NCBI GenBank assembly: GCA_007750655.1
Contig: CP036290.1
Coordinates: 3,100,001-3,164,000, forward strand
DNA from: Rohdeia mirabilis
Lineage (GTDB): Bacteria; Planctomycetota; UBA1135; GCA-002686595
DNA: 64,000 nt
Direction: 5' to 3'
Position numbers and translations under genes: made by a program. Below are positions 27,689-34,837 of this stretch, in pieces. The first letter of the stretch is position 1. Each line of letters begins with the position of its first letter. Below the pieces are notes generated by a model. It was not told where the DNA came from, did no database searches, and saw only the letters and a program-made list of their open reading frames with translations.

Positions 27689-27807
27689 GATGATCGGTAC
27701 GGCGTCAGGCACGAAACTGCCACCTGCCGCCGAGACGCTGCGAATCGCAGCGTCTCGGCGCGGCAGGTGGCACTTTCGTGCCTGACGCCGTACCGACAAT
27801 CCACTCA
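27689..27807. repeat. Palindromic element A5 (family A, hybrid ends)
   Basis: The paired core is 27694-27796. The left side carries the GATGATCGG flank and AAACTGCC arm. The right side carries the GACAATCCACTCACCGG flank and GGCACTTTC arm, leaving a G/G-type mismatch in the stem. The right flank is identical to that of A4 for several bases beyond the palindrome. It lies between convergent genes and overlaps the stop of the minus-strand gene. Confidence 0.93.
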
Positions 27808-28134
27808 CCGGCCGCGCAGCATCCACAGCAGCGTGCAGATCCCTGTTGCGCTGAATCCGAGGACCCAGCTGTCGGTCACCGCATAGGGCAGCACCGACAG
27901 GACGATCCCGCCGACCAGCGGATAGGGCCGCCGGTTCTTCTTGCCGTAGATGAACAGCCCCATGCCCACCGATCCGAGCAGCAGGCCCCAGAACAGCGAC
28001 GCGCCGGAGAACGCTCCCTCGGACAGCCCGCTCCCCGCGAGCGCGTCGTTCAAGGCCCCCACCGACGCGTCACGGCCCTGAAAGCCGGAGCCCAGCAGAG
28101 CCGTTCGGAGGAGGCCGATCGGTCGCAGGAGCAT
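27805..28134 (-). CDS. Small membrane protein, function unknown
   Basis: 109 residues from ATG 28134. Hydrophobic segments are SLFWGLLLGSVGMGLFIYGKK, YPLVGGIVLSVLPYAVT and VLGFSATGICTLLWML, separated by a basic loop (KKNRRPYP); the hydrophobic part resembles small three-helix proteins with an amphipathic N-terminus. No family recognised. Its TGA stop lies in the right arm of palindrome A5, and A6 lies upstream of its start. Confidence 0.65.
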   Translation of the reverse strand: MLLRPIGLLRTALLGSGFQGRDASVGALNDALAGSGLSEGAFSGASLFWGLLLGSVGMGLFIYGKKNRRPYPLVGGIVLSVLPYAVTDSWVLGFSATGICTLLWMLRGR

Positions 28135-28265
28135 CACAACGCTCGATGATCGATCGCGGGCCCGGGTCCACGTGACGCCAAGCGAGATCCGTGCCGTTCC
28201 CGGGTGTCGAGAGCGCGCCCAGCCACCTGGGGGAGGGTTCCCGCACCCGGCTCGCGCCCCGGGGA

Positions 28266-28381
28266 GGCTGATCGGTACGGCGTCAGGCACGAAAGTGCCA
28301 CCTGCCGCGTCGAGGCGCTGCGATCCGCAGCGACAACGGCGGCAGGTGGCACTTTCGTGCCTGACGCCGTACCGATCAGCC
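28266..28381. repeat. Palindromic element A6 (family A)
   Basis: 116-bp palindrome with outer arms GGCTGATCGG/CCGATCAGCC and inner arm CACGAAAGTGCC/GGCACTTTCGTG. It supplies the TGA stop (28376-28378) of the minus-strand VOC protein gene. Confidence 0.95.
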
Positions 28382-29161
28382 CGCCAACTCGATCAGGCAG
28401 AACACGGCCCCCTGGGGGTCGGACAGCACGCTGAAACGTCCGACCGGAATCTCGGTCAGCGGCACCATCACAGTGGCTCCCGCCTCCTCGGCCGCCGCCA
28501 CTCCCTGCGCACCGTCGTCCACCTGGAAGTACACCAGCCAGTGCGCCGGCACGCCGTCGAAGCGCTCGCCGTCCATGGCCATCATGCCGCCGGCGTCGAC
28601 ACTGCCGGCCTTGATCATCTCGTAGCGCGTGTCGCCCATCGGCATGGCGACGAAGTCCCAGTCGAACAGCCCGCCGTAGAGCGCCTTCGCTCCCGCCGTG
28701 TCGCGGTTCATCAGTTCGTTCCACGACAGGCTGCCGTGCTCGCCCTTGAGGAACGGAACGCCGTCGTCGTTCGTGCTCTGCCAGCACGCGATCGAAGCGC
28801 CTTCCTGGTCCACGAAGAACGCGAGCTTGCCCATGCTGGGCACCTCCATCGTCGGCACGGTGACCAGCGCGCCCAGTTCGCGCGCACGCGCCTCGGTCGC
28901 CTCACAGTCGTCGGTCGCCACGTAGCTGTTCCACATCGGCGGGATGCCAGCGCCCATCATCTCGTCGCTCATCTGACCGATGCCGCCGACGACCGCACCG
29001 TCCTTCATGAACATCGCGTAGGGCGGCCCGCCGTAGGTGTTCTGGACCTCGGCGGTCCAGCCGAACAGCTCGCCGTAGAATTCCATGGCGGTCTGCATGT
29101 CGTGGGCGACGAGATCGACCCAGCAGAACTCGCCGGGCTGGAAGGAAGCGTGGGTGGGCAT
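28376..29161 (-). CDS. VOC-superfamily (glyoxalase-like) protein, two-module
   Basis: 261 residues built of two beta-alpha-beta-beta-beta modules. Module one begins PGEFCWVDLVAHDMQTAMEFYGELFGWT. Module two begins GSLSWNELMNRDTAGAKALYGGLFDWDFVAMP. The pattern D-x-x-x-A-x-x-F-Y-x-x-L-F-G-W followed by G-x-W-x-x-Y matches the CFP32/glyoxalase-like subgroup of the vicinal oxygen chelate fold. The metal ligands are not the standard glyoxalase I set, so the reaction is unknown. ATG 29161 is well placed. The gene ends inside palindrome A6. Confidence 0.85.
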   Translation of the reverse strand: MPTHASFQPGEFCWVDLVAHDMQTAMEFYGELFGWTAEVQNTYGGPPYAMFMKDGAVVGGIGQMSDEMMGAGIPPMWNSYVATDDCEATEARARELGALVTVPTMEVPSMGKLAFFVDQEGASIACWQSTNDDGVPFLKGEHGSLSWNELMNRDTAGAKALYGGLFDWDFVAMPMGDTRYEMIKAGSVDAGGMMAMDGERFDGVPAHWLVYFQVDDGAQGVAAAEEAGATVMVPLTEIPVGRFSVLSDPQGAVFCLIELAG

Positions 29162-29495
29162 GGCGATGGGCTGCTGGGTGCAGCTTCGGGAACTTCGGAG
29201 CGAGGGCGCGCCGGCCGGTGCGGCGCGATGGTGGACGATAGCGAGGCCGGCGCGCCTCGGGGAGTTCCACTTCGGGTCGCGCGACGGAGCCCGACCGACG
29301 GTCGCGCAGCCGGTTTCGCCGCGCGCCGAGGCGGTGCCATGCTCTGGGCGAGGTCTCGACGCTCGGTGTGCGGTACCGACCTGTGAGGAATCGTCGAGCG
29401 GTGTCGCACACCGGTCGACAATCTTCCCACCGGTGTGCGACACCCGGGCCCATGCCGGGCGTCGGGCGCCCCCGAGCGCGCCTAGAATGCCGCCC
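29162..29495. other. Divergent intergenic region, VOC protein / SDR
   Basis: 334 bp between divergent genes. The right third contains the short family B palindrome (29400-29444). The remainder is unremarkable G+C-rich sequence in which I see no clear promoter. Confidence 0.4.
29400..29444. repeat. Short palindromic element B0 (family B)
   Basis: Arms GGTGTCGCACACCGGT/ACCGGTGTGCGACACC (16 bp, perfect) around a 13-nt spacer. It shares GGTGTCGCACACC with the larger family B copies at 38141 and 42081. Confidence 0.85.
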
Positions 29496-30377
29496 ATGTC
29501 CAGCACCACCACCCAGTCGGTCCTCATCACCGGCTGCAGCGCCGGTTTCGGTCGCGACGCGGCCCTCCAACTCGCCCGCAGCGGTCACACCGTTCACGCC
29601 ACCATGCGCGGCGTGCACGGCAAGAACGCCGAGCGAGCCCGAGAACTCCGCCAGACCGCGGCGGCCGATTCGCTCGCCCTGCACGTGCACGAACTCGACG
29701 TGACCTCGGACGCGAGCGTCGAGACCGCGGTCGTCGCGATCGGGCCCGTCGACGTCTTGATCAACAACGCCGGCCTCGGCTACGGCGGCCCGGTCGAGTC
29801 GTTCACCGCCGCCCAGGTCACGGCCCAGCTCGACGTCAACATCGTCGGCCCCGTGCGCCTCGTGCGCGCCGTTCTGCCCGCCATGCGCGAACGCGGCGAC
29901 GGCCTGATCATCCAGATCAGTTCGACGGCCGGCCGAGGTGCATTCCCCGGCTTCGGCGTCTACCACGCGAGCAAATGGGGACTCGAGGGCCTGAGCGAAG
30001 CGTTGCGCTACGAGCTCGCGCCGCTCGGCATCGACGTCGTTCTGGTCGAACCGGGCCCGTTCGCCACCAACTTCTTCGACAACCTGGTCGCCGGCGACGA
30101 CACGGAGCGCGCGGCCGCCTACCCGCACGTGGCGGAGTTCGGCGAAGGTTTCAAGTCGACCGTGATCGAAGCCTTCGAGAACGCCGATGCCCCCACCGAT
30201 CCGAAGCTGGTCGTCGACCTGTTCGAGAAGCTGATCGCGACGCCGAAGGGCCAGCGTCCGCTGCGCACCATCGCGGGCCTCGACTTCGGCTTGCAAGCGA
30301 TCAACGACGCCGTGGAGCCGATCCGCAAGCAGACCCTCGAGTCGATGCACATCGCCGAGTGGGACGGGCCGCGCTGA
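29496..30377 (+). CDS. Short-chain dehydrogenase/reductase
   Basis: 293 residues, classical SDR fold. The N-terminal cofactor motif is ITGCSAGFGR (TGxxxGxG), followed by NNAGLGYGG, the catalytic serine in IQISSTAGR, and the YHASKWG segment carrying Y-x3-K. SDRs with this TGCSxGxG motif and about 290-residue length oxidise or reduce ketone or alcohol groups with NAD(P)(H). The substrate cannot be read from sequence. ATG 29496 is preferred over the ATG three codons upstream (29487) because it starts MSSTTTQSVLITG. A degenerate family C repeat begins 10 bp after the stop. Confidence 0.92.
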   Translation: MSSTTTQSVLITGCSAGFGRDAALQLARSGHTVHATMRGVHGKNAERARELRQTAAADSLALHVHELDVTSDASVETAVVAIGPVDVLINNAGLGYGGPVESFTAAQVTAQLDVNIVGPVRLVRAVLPAMRERGDGLIIQISSTAGRGAFPGFGVYHASKWGLEGLSEALRYELAPLGIDVVLVEPGPFATNFFDNLVAGDDTERAAAYPHVAEFGEGFKSTVIEAFENADAPTDPKLVVDLFEKLIATPKGQRPLRTIAGLDFGLQAINDAVEPIRKQTLESMHIAEWDGPR

Positions 30378-30386
30378 GGGGGCGAC

Positions 30387-30533
30387 CATACGGAGTCTGA
30401 CCCCAATTCGTCGCTCGACCAAGTCGAGTCCGACCCCTACTCGTCGATCGACCGACACGTCGTACTGCACACGACCCGTTGGTCGATCGACGTGCTGGTG
30501 TCGGACCCCACACGCACACGCAGACTCCGTGTG
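30387..30533. repeat. Palindrome-related element C1 (family C, degenerate)
   Basis: It begins CATACGGAGTCTGACCCC, sharing its left arm with C2, and ends CAGACTCCGTGTG, the imperfect complement. Between lie a direct repeat of about 28 bp (GTCTGACCCCAATTCGTCG, then GTCCGACCCCTACTCGTCG) and a GGTCGATCGACG/CGTCGATCGACC-type inverted repeat. The element is asymmetric and looks decayed or composite. Confidence 0.7.
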
Positions 30534-30641
30534 CATTTCGGCGAACGGATCACAGCGAGCGACGCAGGTGCGGACTCGATCGCGATGGCGCTTCGCGAGC
30601 TTGCGGAAGCGCGACGGGGTCAAGTGCTGAACCTCGGTTGA
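30534..30641 (+). pseudogene. Possible remnant of an acyltransferase C-terminus
   Basis: A frame continuing out of the C1 element reads LRVHFGERITASDAG, then ALRELAEARRGQ, and ends at TGA 30639-30641. The hydrophobic-R-V-H-F-G-E-x-I segment resembles the C-terminal strand of 1-acylglycerol-3-phosphate acyltransferases. No upstream catalytic domain exists, because element C1 precedes it. It may be a leftover gene end, or a chance open frame. The remaining 140 bp before the next ATG hold nothing I recognise. Confidence 0.25.
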
Positions 30642-30781
30642 ACGGACCGCGGTCGAGGCGAACGGCTCAGCGACTTGCGTGACGGACCGGGCCGATCCAC
30701 ATGCGCCCCGACGCCCCAGCGATCCGCGCCCGACGACGCCTCGCTAGCCCCCCCTGTCGACCCCTTCCCCGCCGAGTCCCC

Positions 30782-31999
30782 ATGTTCGTCCTCGTCCTCT
30801 CGTTGTTCGTCGCGTCGCAGGCCCCACTCCTGCCGACGCTCGCTCCTCCGCCGGTCACACTCGGCGGCGAACAACGCTCCTTCGCTGCGCCGGTTCGGCT
30901 GCTCGCCGACGGTAAGCCGATTCGGACCGCTGCTCCGGGGTACGCCGCGCCGACGTTGCACGACGTGAACGGAGATGGACACCGCGACCTGGTGGTCGGG
31001 CAGCTCGAGGGCGGTCGACTGCGCGTCCACCCCGGCAACGCCGATGGCGGTTTCGGCGCCGGATCGTGGTTGGAGGCCGGTGGCGAGGTCGCGGAGGTCC
31101 CCGGCGTGTGGTGATGCACCTCCTCGACTCCACAGTTCGTGGACATCGATGGTGACGGCATCACCGACCTCTTCTCGGGCAGCTTCTCGGTCAGCGGAGC
31201 CGACGCCGGTCACTTCTGGATCCTGCGCGGACGACCCGATGGCAGCTTCTCACCGGCCGAGTCGCTGCAGGGCACCGACGGAGTGCCGCTGGTCATCCAC
31301 GGACGCGAGGGCTCGAGCCCCGATCGAACGACCTGCACGCGTCCGACGGCGCTCGACGTGGACGGTGACGGCGACCTCGACATCGTGACCGGGAACGCGG
31401 AAGGCACGTTCCACCTCTTCGAGGGACTCGGGAAGGGACGGTTCCAGCCCACGAGTACGCCGCTCCTGGATCGCAGCGGGGTCGAGATCTCGGTCGTCCA
31501 CCACAGCGACCCGGTCTTCGTCGACTGGGACGACGACGGTGATCTGGATCTGGTCAGTGGGTCGACCATCGGCGTGCACCTGTTCACCAACGTCGGCGGA
31601 GGCGGAGCACCCGTGTTCGCCGATCGTCGCGATCTTTTCCGCTACGCGGGCTCCCAGGAGTACTTCGGACCCGAACTGCGCTTCGGCGACGCCCACATCA
31701 CGGAACCCCAAGGATCGATCCGCCTGTGGATCGACGACGTGAACGGCGACGGTCGCTTCGACCTCGTGCTGGGCGACCACTGCTACACGGTCAGTCGCCC
31801 GGGCGAAGGGCTCACCGAGGCCGAAGCGCGGGCGAAGCTCGCGGCCTGGGAGCAGCGGATGGCCGAACTCGAGGCTCGCTACGCAGAAGAGCCCACGGAC
31901 GAACTCGTCGCCGAGCTGACCGCGCACGACGCTGCCCGTAGCCGCATCGTCCAGAAGGGAGCGGGTTCCGTCTGGGTCGCGTACCAAGAGAGCCCTTGA
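30782..31999 (+). CDS. Secreted FG-GAP/VCBS selenoprotein candidate, second paralogue (Sec111)
   Basis: 405 residues if TGA 31112-31114 is decoded. The reading frame is continuous from ATG 30782 through the TGA to 31999. A signal peptide (MFVLVLSLFVASQAPLLPTL) is followed by FG-GAP loops DVNGDGHRDLVVGQ, DIDGDGITDLFSG, DVDGDGDLDIVTG, DWDDDGDLDLVSG and DVNGDGRFDLVLG. It aligns end to end with the product of 26446-27657. Around the TGA, both read VPGVW-U-CTSSTPQFVDID, and the DNA is nearly invariant even at third codon positions. C-terminal YxxEPxxE-type helices differ, so the genes are not a very recent copy. Function unknown; secretion and calcium binding are inferred. Confidence 0.85.
31129..31143 (+). 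promoter_or_regulatory. SECIS-like hairpin in the second FG-GAP gene
   Basis: The core is identical to the first copy (UCCAC-AGUUC-GUGGA), 20 nt from UGA to loop. Here a single synonymous change (TCC to TCG) additionally lets an outer UCGA/UCGA stem form across a small internal loop (31124-31149). Conservation of the rare ACT CCA codons in both paralogues argues for RNA-level selection. Confidence 0.65.
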
Positions 32000-32451
32000 T
32001 CCGGAATCGAAGGACGGCGCCCTGACGGCGACCCCGACCATACGGAGTCTGACCCCAATTCGTCGGTCGACCAATTGGGGTCAGACTCCGTATGGTCGCA
32101 AGGGCGGAGTGCGCTCGCACCTCCCTCCGGCCGACCGACCAACTGGTGTGCGGCACCGCACGGACGCGAGGTGCAGGACTGTCCGAGGCGCGGTTCGAGA
32201 TTCCCTGCGAACGCGGCACGTTTCGGCGACTTCGCCGTGAACGGACGACCGACTCGCGCGTCCCCTCGACGTGGAGCTCGAGGTCCCGTGCCAGACGCGC
32301 CCCTCGCGCCACCGCGCCCAACGACCCGAATCGACCCGCCCCGACGACGATCCGACAGCGGCCCCGATCGACCCTTCGACCAGCCTCGGCGCGCGCGCAT
32401 CGACGGTCGCGGGCCGGACCTCCGCCGCGCGATCGGGCCACGACACCGCCC
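32000..32451. other. Intergenic region containing palindrome C2
   Basis: 452 bp between two plus-strand genes. It contains the perfect palindrome C2 (32035-32098). The rest has open frames on both strands but nothing with recognisable motifs. A promoter for the downstream gene is expected in the last 100 bp but not identifiable. Confidence 0.4.
32035..32098. repeat. Perfect palindromic element C2 (family C)
   Basis: 64 bp with 26-bp perfect arms: CGACCATACGGAGTCTGACC continuing to CCAATT, then the exact complement. The 12-nt centre is CGTCGGTCGACC. It is located 36 bp after the stop of the second FG-GAP gene, and the left arm matches the left arm of C1. Confidence 0.95.
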
Positions 32452-34128
32452 ATGAATCGACCCACTCTCAGCTTCGCCCTCGCGCTCGCCAGCATCGCCG
32501 CCTCGACCCCGGCATGGGTCGGCGCCCTCGATCCAGACCGCGGACACGGGTCCGCCGCTCCTGCGCTCGCTGCACCCACCGCGGGCCCTGCCGCCGAGCC
32601 GGACGAGCTCGAGCTGTTCCGCGGCCGCATGCTGCTCGCAGGCCAGGGCGCGCTGTCCGACGCGGCGCGCACGGCGTTCGTCGATCTCGCGGGCGGCGGC
32701 TCCGCGCACATCGCCGTGATCTCGAACGCGAAGGCCAGTGGCAAGAGCGATGGCGACGCGGTCGACTGGGTCGCGACGGGGGCTCGCGAGCAGACCTGGC
32801 TCCAGGTGAACCGCGCGAGCGATCTGACCGACTCGGACACGCTGACGACGCTCCTTGCGGCGGACGGGATCTGGCTGGACTCGGTACCCGACAAGCTTCT
32901 CGGCGAACCGTTGCTGCGCGCGGTCCTGGTCAACGCACTCGAACGCGACGCAGCGATCGGTGCGAGCGGTGCCGTGGCGCACGTTCTGACCGGAGTCCCC
33001 GGCGTCGATACCGACCGGCTGTGCCTCGCCCCGCGCATCGAGCTCGTGTTCGGCGTGAAGGACGTCGGCGACACGGGACCGCACCACCGGCACGCGAAGG
33101 CGAATCCGGCGCGCATCGCCGTGGCGCTCGCGGACGGGGCGGCGGTCGCCCTCTTCGCGGAGCGCTACGTGGCCTGCCTCGGTCCCGACCAGGTCGGTTT
33201 CGCGATCTACCGCGAAAGTGGCGCGCTCGTCGACGAGCAGGTCTTCGCCGGTGACGACGAGCGCGACCTGGGCGACCCGCTCGACGACCGCCTCGATCTC
33301 GTGTCGTGGATCCGACAGGCCCGTGACGCCGAACGCCCCGTCCATCCGCCAGAGCGACCGGGCGCGCCCGTGATCGAGAAGGGCGCGCTGATCGTGCAGG
33401 GCGGTGGAGGCGTGAGCGACGCGACCTGGGAGCGCTACATCGCACTGGCGGGCGGAACGGACGCGCGGTTCGTGTGCATCCCGAGTGCGAACGCGATGGA
33501 GGACGACGCCGCTCCCGACTCGTACAGCGCCCGTGAGCTCGAGGAACGCGGCTGCACGAACATCCGCATCGCGCACGTCGCGCGGCGCGAGCGCGCGAAC
33601 CACGACATCCAGCTCCTGGCCGCGCTCGATGGAGCCGACGCCATATGGATCGACGGTGGCCGCACGTTCCGATTCATGGACCGCTTCGGCGAGACGCGTG
33701 CGGCGGAAGCGATCGCGCGCGTGCTCGAGCGCGACGGCGTCGTGGGCGGGAGCTCCGCCGGTTGTCAGGTGGTGGGCGATTTCCTGCTGCGCGGCGATCC
33801 CAGGTCGAACACCGAGATGACGTTCGAGGGCTACACGCGAGGCATGGGACTGCTGCAGGGCGTCGTCCTCGACGCGCACTTCGTCGAACGCGGTCGCCAC
33901 GCCCAACTGCGCCAGCAGGTGAGCGAGCACCCCCAACTCCTCGGCCTCGGCGTCGACGCTGGCACGGCGCTCCTGGTCCAGGGCTCGGTCGGCGAAGTGC
34001 TCGGCGAGGGCGACGGCGTGGTGGTCTACGACGCGCGCCGGGGCGCCGAGCTTTCGGAGAGCGGGCTCCTGCTCCGATCCGGAGCTCGCTTCGACTTGGT
34101 GCAGGGCACGGTGCTGGAAGGGCGCTGA
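32452..34128 (+). CDS. Secreted cyanophycinase-like (S51) protein with two tandem modules
   Basis: 558 residues with signal peptide (about 1-25). Two class-I-glutaminase-like S51 modules follow. Module two (about 305-558) is complete-looking: GALIVQGGGG, IWIDGGRTFRFMD, and the nucleophile elbow GGSSAGCQVVGDFLLRGD with Ser435. Module one (about 58-300) has the same order (GRMLLAGQGALS, GIWLDSVPDKLL, GASGAVAHV) but lacks the D-G-G motif and has an altered elbow, though a serine (about 172) is kept. Cyanophycinases cleave cyanophycin or related beta-aspartyl peptides; the substrate here is unknown. The first module may be a structural or inactive partner. Confidence 0.85.
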   Translation: MNRPTLSFALALASIAASTPAWVGALDPDRGHGSAAPALAAPTAGPAAEPDELELFRGRMLLAGQGALSDAARTAFVDLAGGGSAHIAVISNAKASGKSDGDAVDWVATGAREQTWLQVNRASDLTDSDTLTTLLAADGIWLDSVPDKLLGEPLLRAVLVNALERDAAIGASGAVAHVLTGVPGVDTDRLCLAPRIELVFGVKDVGDTGPHHRHAKANPARIAVALADGAAVALFAERYVACLGPDQVGFAIYRESGALVDEQVFAGDDERDLGDPLDDRLDLVSWIRQARDAERPVHPPERPGAPVIEKGALIVQGGGGVSDATWERYIALAGGTDARFVCIPSANAMEDDAAPDSYSARELEERGCTNIRIAHVARRERANHDIQLLAALDGADAIWIDGGRTFRFMDRFGETRAAEAIARVLERDGVVGGSSAGCQVVGDFLLRGDPRSNTEMTFEGYTRGMGLLQGVVLDAHFVERGRHAQLRQQVSEHPQLLGLGVDAGTALLVQGSVGEVLGEGDGVVVYDARRGAELSESGLLLRSGARFDLVQGTVLEGR

Positions 34129-34178
34129 ACTCCGTGCTGCGAGCGTCGCGCCCACCGAGCCGCCGCCCCCGAGCACCC

Positions 34179-34571
34179 ATGGAGCCGGCCGTCCACCTGC
34201 GCGCCCATTCGTACGAAGGGGCGATCGACACCCTCCCCACCGTCGACCTCGCGGCCAGCGCGACGTTCTACGCTCGAGCGTTCGGCATGACGGTGGACGC
34301 GGCCCGCTCGTCCCAGAGCAGGATGGTCCTCGTCCGCGACCAGATCGCCATGGGTCTCGAGACCAATGGACGCGACCCCGAGCAGAACGGCGCCGCCATC
34401 GAGGTCGACGACGTCGAACGCGCACGAGCCGAACGGATCGAGGGACGCGACGCCGGAACCGCCCTCGACATCGGTGAGATCGCCCCGGGCGAGCACGGCG
34501 GCCGTGCGCTGCGGGCCGTCTTCGACCGCGCCCCGGACGGACTGTGCTTCTCCTTCCACACCGATGCGTGA
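34179..34571 (+). CDS. VOC-superfamily protein, single module
   Basis: 130 residues from ATG 34179. LPTVDLAASATFYARAFGMTVDAAR, MGLETNGRDPEQNGAAIEVDDVERARAER and VFDRAPDGLCFSFHTD follow the vicinal-oxygen-chelate pattern of strand, helix and three strands with a terminal E/H-type strand. It is half the length of the two-module VOC protein at 28376-29161, so it would act as a dimer. The reaction is unknown. It follows the cyanophycinase-like gene after 50 bp on the same strand. Confidence 0.75.
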   Translation: MEPAVHLRAHSYEGAIDTLPTVDLAASATFYARAFGMTVDAARSSQSRMVLVRDQIAMGLETNGRDPEQNGAAIEVDDVERARAERIEGRDAGTALDIGEIAPGEHGGRALRAVFDRAPDGLCFSFHTDA

Positions 34572-34698
34572 AGAGGCGGACGACGTGGCTTCGAAGGGTC
34601 CTGTCCCGCGCAGCCACGACACTCCGTCCGCCGACCCCGCCGGTGCTCGTGCCCGCCACACGGCTCCGCGGGCGAGAGGTCGACGCGCGGCGACCGCA

Positions 34699-34805
34699 AG
34701 ACGGTGTCGTGAAGCAATGCCCGCCCCGACCCGCGGAACGACCGACCGCTCGTGCCGCACACGATTGCTCGGTCGCTCAGCGGGTTGGGGTCGAACTCCC
34801 TGCGG
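34699..34805. repeat. Degenerate C/D-type palindromic remnant
   Basis: Starts with ACGGTGTCG and ends GGGGTCGAACTCCCTGCGG, an imperfect relative of the GGAGTCnGACCCC terminus of family C. Its centre GTGCCGCACACGA matches the centre of family D. Inverted repeats are weak. It lies in the 266-bp gap between convergent genes. Confidence 0.5.
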
Positions 34806-34837
34806 CGCACGCCACGCGCTGCACGAAGTGATGGCCT

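Noticed and set aside
20730..28381. CRISPR array
   Set aside because: Palindromic repeats are spaced by whole genes with irregular distances, there are no short spacers and no cas genes.
34572..34837. Small open frames in the gap between the VOC gene and the secreted protein
   Set aside because: They overlap a degenerate C/D-type repeat and show no protein-like composition.
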